A DNA stretch of 44,961 nt from Bradyrhizobium sp. (GTDB lineage: Bacteria > Pseudomonadota > Alphaproteobacteria > Rhizobiales > Xanthobacteraceae), in assembly GCF_004799445.1 (NCBI RefSeq), contig NZ_SSNA01000073.1, positions 1 to 44,961 of the forward strand, in the 5' to 3' direction. A program made the translations under genes and the position numbers. This document shows positions 32,271 through 41,137 of the stretch, piece by piece. The notes under the pieces are model-generated. The model saw nothing but the letters and a program-made list of their open reading frames with translations. It was not told the DNA's origin and searched no databases. Numbering within the stretch: the stretch's first letter is position 1; every line of letters starts with the position of its first letter.

Positions 32271-33041
32271 ATGCGCATCGATATTTCACTGCTGCCCGCG
32301 CTCGCCGCCGCCTTCATGCTGGTGTTCGCCCGCATCGGCGCGATGGTGATGCTGTTGCCGGGGCTGGGCGAGTCCAATATTCCGGTCCGCATCAAGCTGG
32401 CGATCGCGCTGCTGCTGACGCTGATCATCCTGCCGTTGCACCGCGCCGACTACCACATCGACATGGGCTCGATCACGCCGCTGCTGGTCCTGATGCTCTA
32501 TGAGATCGTCGTCGGTATCGTGCTCGGCGCCACCGCGCGGGTGACGCTTGCGGCGCTGCAGGTCGCCGGATCGGTGATCGCCCAGCAGCTCGGCCTCGGA
32601 TTTGTCACCGCGATCGACCCGACCCAGGGTCAGCAGGGCCTGCTGATCGGAAATTTCCTCACCTTGCTCGGCGTGACCATGCTGTTTGCGACCGACAGCC
32701 ATCATCTCGTCATCGCCGCGCTGAACGACAGCTACTCGATCTTCTCGCCGGGCGAGCCGATACCGGGCGGCGATGTCGCAGCACTCGCCACCCGCGCCTT
32801 CGCCGCGGCCTTCAAGATCGGCATGCAGTTGTCGGCGCCGTTCCTGGTATTCGGCCTCGTCTTCAACATCGGCCTCGGAGTGCTGGCGCGGTTGATGCCG
32901 CAGATGCAGGTCTATTTCGTCGGCGTGCCGCTGTCGATTCTCGCCGGCTTCCTGATCTTCTCGGTCGTCATCGCAACGATGATGGGAACGTTTCTCGACT
33001 ATTTCACCGCCGTCATGCACGACATGATACCCCTCACCTGA
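32271..33041 (+). CDS. fliR: Flagellar export gate protein FliR
   Basis: The 256-residue membrane protein has at least six hydrophobic segments and the family motifs FARIGAMVMLLPGLGESNIPVRIKLAIALLLTLIILP, YEIVVGIVLGATARVTLAALQVAGSVIAQQLGLGF and QVYFVGVPLSILAGFLIFSVVI. FliR completes the FliP5-FliQ4-FliR1 gate. It lies between fliQ and flhB in the usual order. Confidence 0.96.
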   Translation: MRIDISLLPALAAAFMLVFARIGAMVMLLPGLGESNIPVRIKLAIALLLTLIILPLHRADYHIDMGSITPLLVLMLYEIVVGIVLGATARVTLAALQVAGSVIAQQLGLGFVTAIDPTQGQQGLLIGNFLTLLGVTMLFATDSHHLVIAALNDSYSIFSPGEPIPGGDVAALATRAFAAAFKIGMQLSAPFLVFGLVFNIGLGVLARLMPQMQVYFVGVPLSILAGFLIFSVVIATMMGTFLDYFTAVMHDMIPLT

Positions 33042-33053
33042 AAGCCCTAGACG

Positions 33054-34130
33054 ATGGCGGATGAAGACGACGCATCTGAACGCTCGGAAGACCCTACGCA
33101 AAAACGTCTCGACGACGCCCACGACCGCGGCGACGTCGCCAAGAGCCAGGAGGTCAATACCTGGTTCATGATTGCGGGCGGCACGCTGGTATTCTCGACA
33201 TTTTCCGGATCGATCGGCGGGATTCAGATGCCGCTGCGCAACCTGATCGCCAATTCGTGGATGATCCACGTCGATGGACCCGGTTTGCTGGCGTTGGCGC
33301 GGAGCCTCGAATATGCGCTGATTGCAGCCCTCGGCGTGCCGCTGTTGATGCTGGCGCTGTCGGCGATCGCGGGCAATATGCTGCAGCACCGGCTGGTATG
33401 GTCCGGTGAATCCCTCAAGCCCAAGTTCAGCAAGATATCGCCGGCGGCCGGCGCCAAGCGGTTATTCGGCAAGCAGGCGGCGGCAAACTTCGGCAAGGGT
33501 CTTTTCAAGCTGGTGGCGCTGGGCGCGGTGATGACGGCGATCCTCTGGCCCGAGCGCCATCGCCTCGAAGCGATGGTGCGGTTCGATCCGGCCGCGATCT
33601 TCGGCGTGGTCACCAGCCTGACGCTGCATCTGATGGGCGCCGTGGTGGCGATGCTCGCGGTTGTCGCGATCGCGGACTATTTCTTCCAGTACCGGCAATG
33701 GTACGAGCGGCAGAAGATGTCGCTGAAGGAAATGAAGGAAGAGTTCAAGCAATCCGAAGGCGACCCGCACATCAAGGGCCGGCTCCGGCAATTGCGGCAT
33801 GCGCGCATGAAGAAGCGCATGATGACCGCGGTTCCCAAGGCCTCCGTCATCATCACCAACCCGACCCACTATTCGGTCGCGCTTTCCTACGAACGCGGGA
33901 TGTCGGCGCCGGTCTGCGTGGCCAAGGGCGCCGACAACATCGCGCTCAAGATCAGGGAAATCGCCCGCAAGCACGATATTCCCATCGTCGAGAACGTGCC
34001 GCTGGCACGGGCCCTGTACGCGACCGTGGAGATCGACGACGAGATCCCGGTGGAACACTATCATGCGGTCGCCGAAATTATCGGCTACGTCATGGGTCTC
34101 AGGCGCGGGCTTTCCGGCCGGCGGCCATGA
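33054..34130 (+). CDS. flhB: Flagellar export switch protein FlhB
   Basis: FlhB sets the substrate switch from rod/hook to filament export. The 358-residue protein has an N-terminal charged segment (SERSEDPTQKRLDDAHDRGDVAKSQEVN), four membrane helices (about 36-210), and a cytoplasmic domain with the autocleavage site N269-P270-T271-H272, at the same numbering as in Salmonella. The linker KQSEGDPHIKGRLRQLRHARMKKRMM is conserved. It is the last gene of the flgB operon; cckA follows after about 200 bases. Confidence 0.97.
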   Translation: MADEDDASERSEDPTQKRLDDAHDRGDVAKSQEVNTWFMIAGGTLVFSTFSGSIGGIQMPLRNLIANSWMIHVDGPGLLALARSLEYALIAALGVPLLMLALSAIAGNMLQHRLVWSGESLKPKFSKISPAAGAKRLFGKQAAANFGKGLFKLVALGAVMTAILWPERHRLEAMVRFDPAAIFGVVTSLTLHLMGAVVAMLAVVAIADYFFQYRQWYERQKMSLKEMKEEFKQSEGDPHIKGRLRQLRHARMKKRMMTAVPKASVIITNPTHYSVALSYERGMSAPVCVAKGADNIALKIREIARKHDIPIVENVPLARALYATVEIDDEIPVEHYHAVAEIIGYVMGLRRGLSGRRP

Positions 34131-34253
34131 CGCCGGGAACGGGCTGCCTTATTGTGCCGTAAATGGGCGCAACCGGCGAAATAACTGTGTGGTGGACTTG
34201 CGCTTGCGGGTCCGATTCAGGCACTCAGGAGCAGGCGTGCTGACCGTGCGTCC

Positions 34254-34301
34254 CATCCAGCGCGCGCAAGCGCGTAACATCCAGCGCGCGCAAGCGCGTA
34301 A
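34254..34301 (+). repeat. 24-bp tandem duplication upstream of cckA
   Basis: Two identical 24-base units (34254-34277 and 34278-34301), followed by the first bases of a third (CATCCA), make a direct repeat. Each unit contains CGCGCGCAAGCGCG, a 5-bp stem with a GCAA loop. It lies 30 bases before the cckA start, within the likely leader. Confidence 0.85.
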
Positions 34302-34331
34302 CATCCATGTCGACAGGCCGCGTCCCCTGCC

Positions 34332-36893
34332 ATGACCGCCGAACTTGACAACGATCCGTCACGAGAGCCGATGACCGCCCCCGAGCCGGCGCGGCGGAGC
34401 GGCAGCATCGTCCTGGTTCTGCTGGTGGCCGGCGCGATCATCGCCGCCGCGGTTGCGCTCACCACCATCGGCCGTGCGCAGGCGCAGCCCTACATTCTCG
34501 GGCTGCTGGCGCTGCTGGCGATGGTCGGGTTGTTCAATCTGTTCGCGTACGCCGCGGGAATCATTCGTTTCACCGATCGCTCCGCCGACGATCCCGTCGT
34601 CCGTCGCATCCCCGACCTGGCCTATGACGGTGTTGCGGTCACCGACCCCCGCGGTCACGTGGCCTACTGCAACCCTGCCTATCTGGCGCTCACGGGGGCC
34701 GCGAGCCCGCACGACGTCCGCCCGGTGGAGCGGGTCTTCATCGGCAATCCCGATGTGTCGGAAGCGGTGTTTCGGCTCCTCAAGGCGGCGCGCGAAGGTA
34801 AGCGGCAGCAGGAAGAAGTCCGGATCGCCGGCACCGATGGCAGCCATGGCCGCTGGCTGCGGATGCGGGTTCGGCCGCTCGGCCAGGGCAAGCGCGAGGC
34901 GAAATACGCGGTATGGTCGATTGCCGATATCACCCGCGACCGCGAACGGCAGGAGGACGTCTTCCAGGAGCTGCAGCACGCGATCGAATATCTCGATCAC
35001 GCGCCTTGCGGCTTTTTCTCGGTCAATGCCGCCGGAGACATCGTCTATGTCAACGCGACGCTGGCCAACTGGCTGGACTACGATCTGGCGGAGATCGGCT
35101 CGGGCGGCTTGAAGCTGGCCGACATCGTGTCCGGAGACGGCGCGTCGCTGCTGACATCGATTGCGCCGGTGCCGGGCGAGGTCAAGACCGAGGTGTTCGA
35201 CATCGACCTGCGCATGCGCGGCGGCAAGACCATGCCGGTGCGTCTCTATCACAAGCTGGCCTTCGGGGCCGACGGCGCGCCGGGCGCCTCGCGCACGCTG
35301 GTGATCAGCCGCGCCCGGGACGAGCGCGCCGATCCGCAGCGGGCGGCCGAGGTTCGCTTCATGCGCTTCTTCGACCACACCCCGATGGCGATTGCGACCG
35401 TGGACCGGTCGGGCGCGGTGGTCCGCGCCAATGCGCGGTTCGCCAAGCTGGCGCAAAGCCTGAGCCCCGACGGCGTGGCCAACAAGTCGATTTTCAGGAC
35501 CGTCAACGCCCGCGATCGCCACCTTCTGATCGCCGCCATCAGCCAGGCGGCGGAGGGGCAGGGCGATATCGCGCCGGTCGAGGCGATGCTCGACGGGCCC
35601 AAGGAGCGTTGGGGGCAGTTTTTCGTCACCGCGGTCGAGGAGGACGAACGCGAGACCGAGACCGCCATCGTCTACCTGCTGGAGACCACCGAACGGCGGG
35701 CCCTGGAGAACCAGATCAGCCAGTCGCAGAAGATGGACATGGTCGGCCAGCTCGCCGGCGGCATCGCGCACGATTTCAACAACGTGCTCTCCGCCATCAT
35801 GATGGCCAACGACTTCCTCTTGAACGCGCACAAGCCGACCGATCCCTCGTTCCAGGACATCATGCAGATCAAGCAGAACGCGACCCGCGCGGCGACGCTG
35901 GTGCGTCAGCTGCTGGCGTTCTCGCGCCGCCAGACCCTGCGGCCGCAGGTGCTCGATCTCGGCGACGCATTGAGCGATCTCACCATGCTGCTGCGCCGCC
36001 TGATCGGCGAGAAGGTCAAGCTCGATCTGGTGCATGGCCGCGATCTCTGGCCGGTGAAGGTCGACGTGTCGCAGTTCGAGCAGGTGATCGTCAATCTGGC
36101 GGTCAACGCCCGTGACGCGATGCCCGACGGCGGCAAGCTGACGGTACGAACCGCCAACATCACCGCCGAGGAATCCGCCGATCTCGCCTACAAGGGCATG
36201 CCGGCGGCGGATTATGTCCGGATCGACATATCGGATACCGGCACCGGCATTGCTCCCGAGATCGTCGACAAGATCTTCGAGCCGTTCTTTTCGACCAAGG
36301 AGGTCGGCAAGGGCACCGGGCTCGGCCTGTCGACGGTGTATGGCATCGTCAAGCAGACCGGCGGCTTCATCTACGTGGACTCCGAAGCCGGCAAGGGCAC
36401 CTCGTTCCGCATTTTCCTGCCGCGGCACCATCCCGAGCAGGAAGTCCAGGCCGACACCACCGCCGCCAATGGCGCGGCCCGGGAACCAGCGGCGGAGGCG
36501 AGGCCTCGCGCCGATCTGACGGGGCAGGGCACCATTCTGTTGGTCGAGGACGAGGAGGGCCTGCGCTCGCTGAATGCCCGCGGCCTGCGCTCGCGCGGCT
36601 ACAGCGTCATCGAGGCATCCAACGGGATCGAAGCGCTGGAAGCGCTGGAGGAAAAGAACGGCGCGGTGGATCTGGTGGTTTCCGACGTGGTAATGCCGGA
36701 AATGGATGGCCCGACGCTGCTGAAGACCATGCGGGGCCGCAATCCCGATCTCAAGATCATCTTCGTGTCGGGCTATGCGGAAGACGCCTTCGAGAAGAGC
36801 CTGCCGGAGAACCAGCAATTCGCGTTCCTGCCAAAGCCGTTCACGCTGAGCCAGCTGGTCGCCGCGGTGAAGGAAACCATGGCGCCTTCGTGA
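34332..36893 (+). CDS. cckA: Cell-cycle hybrid histidine kinase CckA
   Basis: The 853-residue protein has two membrane helices (about 18-40 and 48-72), several PAS-like regions (about 90-450), and a kinase core with GGIAHDFNN, where H480 is the phosphorylated histidine. The core also has NLAVNARDAM (N box) and GTGLGLSTVYGIVKQTGG (G2 box). A C-terminal receiver domain follows (ILLVEDEEGLRSL...VVSDVVMPEMDG), with D785 as phospho-acceptor. The stretch around H480 (DIMQIKQNATRAATLVRQLLAFSRRQTLRPQVLDL) is diagnostic of CckA, which phosphorylates CtrA through ChpT. Adjacency to flhB and three CtrA-type boxes in the window put the regulator beside its likely targets. Confidence 0.93.
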   Translation: MTAELDNDPSREPMTAPEPARRSGSIVLVLLVAGAIIAAAVALTTIGRAQAQPYILGLLALLAMVGLFNLFAYAAGIIRFTDRSADDPVVRRIPDLAYDGVAVTDPRGHVAYCNPAYLALTGAASPHDVRPVERVFIGNPDVSEAVFRLLKAAREGKRQQEEVRIAGTDGSHGRWLRMRVRPLGQGKREAKYAVWSIADITRDRERQEDVFQELQHAIEYLDHAPCGFFSVNAAGDIVYVNATLANWLDYDLAEIGSGGLKLADIVSGDGASLLTSIAPVPGEVKTEVFDIDLRMRGGKTMPVRLYHKLAFGADGAPGASRTLVISRARDERADPQRAAEVRFMRFFDHTPMAIATVDRSGAVVRANARFAKLAQSLSPDGVANKSIFRTVNARDRHLLIAAISQAAEGQGDIAPVEAMLDGPKERWGQFFVTAVEEDERETETAIVYLLETTERRALENQISQSQKMDMVGQLAGGIAHDFNNVLSAIMMANDFLLNAHKPTDPSFQDIMQIKQNATRAATLVRQLLAFSRRQTLRPQVLDLGDALSDLTMLLRRLIGEKVKLDLVHGRDLWPVKVDVSQFEQVIVNLAVNARDAMPDGGKLTVRTANITAEESADLAYKGMPAADYVRIDISDTGTGIAPEIVDKIFEPFFSTKEVGKGTGLGLSTVYGIVKQTGGFIYVDSEAGKGTSFRIFLPRHHPEQEVQADTTAANGAAREPAAEARPRADLTGQGTILLVEDEEGLRSLNARGLRSRGYSVIEASNGIEALEALEEKNGAVDLVVSDVVMPEMDGPTLLKTMRGRNPDLKIIFVSGYAEDAFEKSLPENQQFAFLPKPFTLSQLVAAVKETMAPS

Positions 36894-36913
36894 GGGGGCA
36901 AAATCTGAGACCA

Positions 36914-37000
36914 CGTCATTCCGGGATGGTGCTCAGCACCAGACCCCAGATGTGCAATTGCACATCGCAGTTCGATGCTTCGCATCGCCCCGGAATGACC
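36914..37000. repeat. Palindromic GTCATTCCGG repeat, copy B
   Basis: It begins CGTCATTCCGGGATGG and ends CCCCGGAATGACC. Internal hairpins are GGTGCTCAGCACC, GATGTGCAATTGCACATC and CGATGCTTCGCATCG. It lies after the cckA stop. Compared with copies A and C, it keeps the same helices but with changed bases on both arms. Confidence 0.85.
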
Positions 37001-37139
37001 GTCTGCCAAAGTGCACCCCCGTCGCAGCCTCCCCCCCGCGACCGAGGGCCGCAGCCATGCGTCCCCATGGTGGCTTCACTTTTAGGCAACGTTGCCCATG
37101 TTAGGGGCGGTTCCCTTGTCGGGATTTGAGGACATTGAC

Positions 37140-38087
37140 ATGAAATTTACGCAACGCGCCCGCGGCATCGTCCAGACGATTGCCGTCGCACTGTCGCTGG
37201 CGTTACCGCTGGTAGCGGCGATCGCGCCGGCCGACGCCCGGATCGGCGGCGGCGTCAGCTCGGGTTCCCGGGGAGCGCGAACGTTCACGGCGCCACCGAG
37301 CACTCCGACCGCGCCCAATGCGGCGCAGCCGTTCAACCGCACCATGACCCAGCCGGCCAGCCCCGGTCTGGGCGCGCCGGCCGGCGGCGGGTTCTTCAAC
37401 CGGCCGGGCATGGGCATGCTGGGCGGGCTTGCCGCGGGCTTCCTCGGCGCCGGCCTGCTGGGCATGTTGTTCGGCGGCGGAATGTTCGGCGGCCTCGGCG
37501 GGTTTTCGTCGATCATCGGCCTGATCCTGCAGATCGGCCTGATCATCATCGTGGTCAGGCTGGCGATGTCATGGTGGCAGCGCCGTCATGAGACGGCCTC
37601 CGCCTTTGCGGGCGGGCCGGCCGCACCCGGCGCGCCGTCAAGCTTCCGCACCGCAACGGGGTTCGGACTGGGATCGGGCAGTGCGCCGCTCGAGATTCTG
37701 CCAAGCGACTACGAAGCCTTCGAGCGGTTGCTGACCGAGATTCAGGCCGCCTGGACCAACGAGGATGTCGCCAGGCTGCATACGCTGGCGACCCCGGAAA
37801 TGGTGTCGTATGTCACCCAGGATATCGCGGACCACAAGGCGCAAAACATCGTCAACACGGTCTCCGACGTCAAGCTGCTGCAGGGCGATCTTGCCGAAGC
37901 CTGGCGCGAAGGCGAGACCGACTTCGCCAGCGTGGCGCTGCGCTATTCGCTGATCGACAAGACCACCGATCGCACCACCGGCCGGCTGGTCAAGGGCAGC
38001 GAGCAGCCCACCGAGGCGACCGAAGTCTGGACCTTCCTGCGCCCGCGCGGCGCCAACTGGGAGCTCTCGGCGATCCAGCAAACCTGA
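37140..38087 (+). CDS. Tim44-like domain membrane protein
   Basis: The 315-residue protein has a signal-like N-terminus (VQTIAVALSLALPLVAAIAPADA), a Gly/Phe/Pro-rich middle (about 90-125, FNRPGMGMLGGLAAGFLGAGLLGMLFGGGMFGG), a membrane helix (about 127-147), and a C-terminal Tim44-like domain (about 185-312, LPSDYEAFERLLTEIQAAWTNEDVARLHTLATPEMVSYVTQDIA). Tim44-like bacterial proteins are inner-membrane-associated with unclear roles. ATG 37140 is preceded by TTGAGGA; the earlier ATG at 37092 adds 16 unlikely residues. A strong terminator follows. Confidence 0.88.
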   Translation: MKFTQRARGIVQTIAVALSLALPLVAAIAPADARIGGGVSSGSRGARTFTAPPSTPTAPNAAQPFNRTMTQPASPGLGAPAGGGFFNRPGMGMLGGLAAGFLGAGLLGMLFGGGMFGGLGGFSSIIGLILQIGLIIIVVRLAMSWWQRRHETASAFAGGPAAPGAPSSFRTATGFGLGSGSAPLEILPSDYEAFERLLTEIQAAWTNEDVARLHTLATPEMVSYVTQDIADHKAQNIVNTVSDVKLLQGDLAEAWREGETDFASVALRYSLIDKTTDRTTGRLVKGSEQPTEATEVWTFLRPRGANWELSAIQQT

Positions 38088-38115
38088 TCGTGCGCGAGCT
38101 GACGACGATACAAAG

Positions 38116-38146
38116 GCGCCGCGGCTGATGCCGTGGCGCCTTTTTC
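38116..38146 (+). terminator. Intrinsic terminator after Tim44-like gene
   Basis: A 10-bp stem (38116-38125 with 38132-38141, one G-U pair), a six-base loop and five T (38142-38146) lie 29 bases after the stop codon. Confidence 0.9.
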
Positions 38147-38268
38147 ATGTCGGCGTCGCGGAAGTGGAATAATATCGGTCAGGATGGGTTGATCCCTGAC
38201 TGGACGGCTCATGCCAAGGCCATTCAAATCAAAGGGCCATTCAAATCAAGAATAAATTGGAGGAACAG

Positions 38269-38955
38269 ATGCCCACTCTTGCCCAAATCATCTCGCCTGT
38301 CGGCCTGATCGCGGCCGCCGCGGCGTTCGCTTCTGTTGCGGCCCAGCCCGCGCAGGCGCAATCGGCCAGCACCACCTTCTTCGTGACCTCCGTCGGCATC
38401 GGCAATGGCGGCAACCTCGGCGGCCTTGCCGGCGCCGACAACCACTGCCAGACGCTGGCGCAGGCCGCGGGCGCCGGCGCCAAGACCTGGCGCGCCTATC
38501 TCTCGACGCAACCCGCCGATGGCAAGCCGGCGGTCAACGCCCGCGACCGCATCGGCAAGGGACCCTGGCAGAATTCAAAAGGCGCGGTGATCGCCAAGGA
38601 TGTCGCCGAGCTGCACGGCGCCAACAACCTGACCAAACAGACCGCGCTGAGCGAGAAGGGCGACGTCAACAACGGCCGCGGCGATACGCCGAACCGCCAC
38701 GATGTGCTGACGGGATCGCAAGCCGACGGCACGGCCTTTGCCGCCGGCGACGACCGCACCTGCAAGAACTGGACGAGCAGCACCCAGGGCGCGGCGATGG
38801 TCGGCCATTCCGACCGCATCGGGTTGCGCGACGATGACGCGTCGAAATCCTGGAACAGTTCGCACCCCTCGCGCGGACCCGACGGCGGCTGCTCGCAGCC
38901 CGACCTCAAGAGCACCGGCGGCGACGGCCTGATGTACTGCTTCGCGGCGAACTAA
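38269..38955 (+). CDS. Secreted lectin-like protein
   Basis: A 228-residue precursor with a signal peptide (VGLIAAAAAFASVAAQPAQAQ). The mature part has FFVTSVGIGNGGNLGGLAGADNHCQTLAQAAGAGAKTWRAYLST, then CKNWTSS, GHSDRIGL and a terminal CSQPDLKSTGGDGLMYCFAA, with four cysteines. This is the pattern of C-type-lectin/endostatin-like folds seen in some bacterial secreted proteins. The ligand is unknown. ATG 38269 follows GGAGGA at perfect spacing; a TTG at 38257 is less likely. Confidence 0.75.
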   Translation: MPTLAQIISPVGLIAAAAAFASVAAQPAQAQSASTTFFVTSVGIGNGGNLGGLAGADNHCQTLAQAAGAGAKTWRAYLSTQPADGKPAVNARDRIGKGPWQNSKGAVIAKDVAELHGANNLTKQTALSEKGDVNNGRGDTPNRHDVLTGSQADGTAFAAGDDRTCKNWTSSTQGAAMVGHSDRIGLRDDDASKSWNSSHPSRGPDGGCSQPDLKSTGGDGLMYCFAAN

Positions 38956-39037
38956 GTTTGTATTAGCGGGTTAGCGCAAATGAACATAGCTTCGCGGCGG
39001 CGGAGCTGTGTTCATACTTCTATTGAAGGGCCTTTCC

Positions 39038-39745
39038 ATGCGCTACGAACTCTATTACTGGCCGTCGATTCAGGGCCGCGGTGAATATGTCCGTCTCGCG
39101 CTGGAAGAGGCCGGCGCCGATTATGCCGATGTCGCGCGCAGCGAGCGCGGCATGGCGGCGATGATGCGGATGATGGAGCAAAACGGCGGCACGCCGCCGT
39201 TCGCGCCGCCGTTTCTGAAGGCCGGCAAGCTCGTGATCGGGCAAACCGCCAACATCCTGCTCTATCTGGGATCGCGCCACGGCCTGGCGCCGAATGCGGA
39301 AGCTGGAAAGTTATGGCTTCACCAGCTGCAGCTGACGATTACGGATTTCGTGCTGGAAATTCACGACACCCATCATCCGCTTGGGCCGTCGCTGTACTAC
39401 GAGGATCAGCGGGCCCCTGCGAAAAAGCGCACGAACGAATTCTGGAAGCAACGCGTGCCGAAATATCTCGGCTATTTCGAAGCTCTGGTGAAGGACAATG
39501 GCGGCTTCTATGTTACGGGGCGCAGGGTCACTTACGTCGATCTGTCGCTGTTCCAGATCGTGGCAGGGCTGCGGTATGCCTTTCCAAGGCGCATGAAGGC
39601 CTTCGAGCGCCGGATTCCCGGACTGCGCGATCTGCATGACCGCGTGGCGAACCGTCCGAACATCAAGGCGTATCTCGAGAGCGACCGCCGCATCGCCTTC
39701 AACGAGGACGGCATTTTCCGGCATTACAAAGAGCTGGATATTTAA
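39038..39745 (+). CDS. Glutathione S-transferase
   Basis: The 235-residue protein has the thioredoxin-like N-terminal domain (MRYELYYWPSIQGRGEYVRLALEEAGADY, about 1-85), with tyrosine and serine near the usual catalytic position. The C-terminal helical domain is about 90-230 (YVTGRRVTYVDLSLFQIVAGLRYAFP, ERRIPGLRDLHDRVANRPNIKAYL). GST enzymes conjugate glutathione to electrophiles; the substrate is unknown. ATG 39038 was chosen at the conserved first strand. A palindromic repeat follows the stop. Confidence 0.9.
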   Translation: MRYELYYWPSIQGRGEYVRLALEEAGADYADVARSERGMAAMMRMMEQNGGTPPFAPPFLKAGKLVIGQTANILLYLGSRHGLAPNAEAGKLWLHQLQLTITDFVLEIHDTHHPLGPSLYYEDQRAPAKKRTNEFWKQRVPKYLGYFEALVKDNGGFYVTGRRVTYVDLSLFQIVAGLRYAFPRRMKAFERRIPGLRDLHDRVANRPNIKAYLESDRRIAFNEDGIFRHYKELDI

Positions 39746-39747
39746 AC

Positions 39748-39854
39748 CGTCATTCCGGGATGGTCCGAAGGACCAGACCTCAGATGTGCGATTGCACATC
39801 GGGGAATCTCGAGATTCCGGGTTCGCTCGTTTCACTCGCGCCCCGGAATGACGG
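39748..39854. repeat. Palindromic GTCATTCCGG repeat, copy C
   Basis: It begins CGTCATTCCGGGATGG and ends CCCCGGAATGACGG. Internal hairpins are GGTCCGAAGGACC, GATGTGCGATTGCACATC, ATCTCGAGAT and CGCTCGTTTCACTCGCG. It fills the space between the convergent GST and GFA-type genes, where it could terminate both. Confidence 0.87.
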
Positions 39855-39862
39855 GGAGGATT

Positions 39863-40219
39863 CTACCTGTTCCTGCCATCGATCGCCGTCATCGCCAGTT
39901 TGGCGAGCTCAATCCCGTCGATGCAGCTGACATTCAGCGCCACCACCTCGGTGCCATCGGGCTTGCTGCCACGCGCGAACACTTCGACGCCGCAGTCGAT
40001 GCAGGACTGATGCCGGATCGCGTGCTTGTTGAACAGATATTCCCGCAGATTGTCCTCGCCGGCGCGCAGCTGAAAATCCTTCGGCGCAAGGAATGCGAAA
40101 TGCAGGCCCTTCTTGGTGCAGATCGAGCAGTTGCACGCGGTCACCATGGCGAGATCCGTGGTGCATTCGAAGCGCACCAGGCCGCAATGGCAGCCGCCGG
40201 TGAAAGTCTTGCTGGTCAT
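39863..40219 (-). CDS. GFA/CENP-V-type zinc enzyme
   Basis: The 118-residue protein has the zinc-binding pattern GGCHCG (about 9-14), CNCSIC (about 29-34) and CIDCG (about 73-77) of the GFA (glutathione-dependent formaldehyde-activating)/CENP-V family. The binding residues are complete. The substrate is not known; many members bind glutathione or thiol adducts. It is 12 bases downstream of the methyltransferase-like gene and probably co-transcribed with it. Confidence 0.9.
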   Translation of the reverse strand: MTSKTFTGGCHCGLVRFECTTDLAMVTACNCSICTKKGLHFAFLAPKDFQLRAGEDNLREYLFNKHAIRHQSCIDCGVEVFARGSKPDGTEVVALNVSCIDGIELAKLAMTAIDGRNR

Positions 40220-40231
40220 CGGTCCACTTCC

Positions 40232-40906
40232 TCACCAAAGTCCGGGCAGGAGACGATAGCGCACCTGCGCGGTGTAGTCAGCATAGCCCGGCAGGCCCGC
40301 GAGCAGCGCGCGCTCCTCGATGCGGGCGCGGATCGCGAGCAGCACGGCGAACAGCGGCGCCATCGCCACGCCCCACCACGAACCCAGCCACAGCGGCGTG
40401 CCGATGAAGAACAGCATGGCGCTGCTGTACATGGGATGGCGTACCCAGGCGTAGGGGCCGGTCGAGATCACGCGATGGTGGCGCTCGGCCTGCACCCTGA
40501 CGACCGGCGCCGCGAAGGAATTTTCGTGAAACACCCACATGATGCAGCCGGTCGAAACCAGGTACATCGCCAGTCCCAGCGCCTCGAGCGGCAACGGAAC
40601 ATGGGAGGCGTCGGCACGCCGGTCGATCCCGATCGCGACAAACCAGACCAATACGGCCGCGAGGAATACCAGCATGAATTTCTTGTCGGCGGCAGGCTGC
40701 CCGTCGCGCGCGGTGAGCCGCATCCGTTCGGCGAGCAGCGCCGGGTCGGTTCGGGCGAGCCACCATCCGCAGGCGGGGCCGAGCACCGCCGAGGTCGCGA
40801 GGAATGCCCACGCTCCCGGCCATTGCAGCGTGCCCGCCGAGGCGAACAGCACCGCACCCATCGCGATGACGAAGAATGAGTTCTGCAGCAGCAATCTGGC
40901 GATCAT
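40232..40906 (-). CDS. Isoprenylcysteine carboxyl methyltransferase-family membrane protein
   Basis: The 224-residue protein has about five membrane helices and the ICMT/NnrU-like C-terminal signature: HRVISTGPYAWVRHPMYSSAMLFFIGTPLWLGSWWG, then ARIEERALLAGLPGYADYTAQVRYRLLPGLW. The RHPMY and E-E-R motifs are the S-adenosylmethionine site in related enzymes. The target in bacteria is unknown. It precedes the GFA-type gene by 12 bases. Confidence 0.88.
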   Translation of the reverse strand: MIARLLLQNSFFVIAMGAVLFASAGTLQWPGAWAFLATSAVLGPACGWWLARTDPALLAERMRLTARDGQPAADKKFMLVFLAAVLVWFVAIGIDRRADASHVPLPLEALGLAMYLVSTGCIMWVFHENSFAAPVVRVQAERHHRVISTGPYAWVRHPMYSSAMLFFIGTPLWLGSWWGVAMAPLFAVLLAIRARIEERALLAGLPGYADYTAQVRYRLLPGLW

Positions 40907-40975
40907 CCCGGGTCCCCGTTACCGGGCCGGGACGATCGCGCGGTTTTCCGGCAAACTTGCGGCGGGTGGTCTTCT

Positions 40976-41105
40976 AAAGCGTTTTCAAGCGAAGCATGCC
41001 CTCGGACTTGATCCGGGGGTGGAGACCGGTTCGCGTCAAGAAAACGCGTCAGTTCAAGAATCCAGAGCCCCGTTTCGATTCAATCGAAACGGAAAAGGCT
41101 CTTGT
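40976..41105. repeat. REP-like intergenic element
   Basis: The segment contains AAGCGTTTTCAAGCGAAGC, CGGTTCGCGTCAAGAAAACGC, and a terminal hairpin GTTTCGATTCAATCGAAAC followed by GGAAAAGGCTC. I recall it as a dispersed element in Bradyrhizobium/Rhodopseudomonas genomes. Only one copy is in this window, so the repeat status is from memory, not seen. Confidence 0.5.
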
Positions 41106-41137
41106 CGCCTTCCGGGGGAGAACTATACGAGCGGGAT

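Noticed and set aside
34063..34335. A 90-residue open frame spanning the tandem repeat before cckA.
   Set aside because: It begins inside flhB and mostly translates the 24-base repeat; no ribosome site or family pattern.
34359..36914. An 851-residue minus-strand open frame covering cckA.
   Set aside because: It is a codon-bias shadow of cckA; the translation is His/Arg/Gln-rich and has no recognisable fold, while the plus frame has all kinase motifs.
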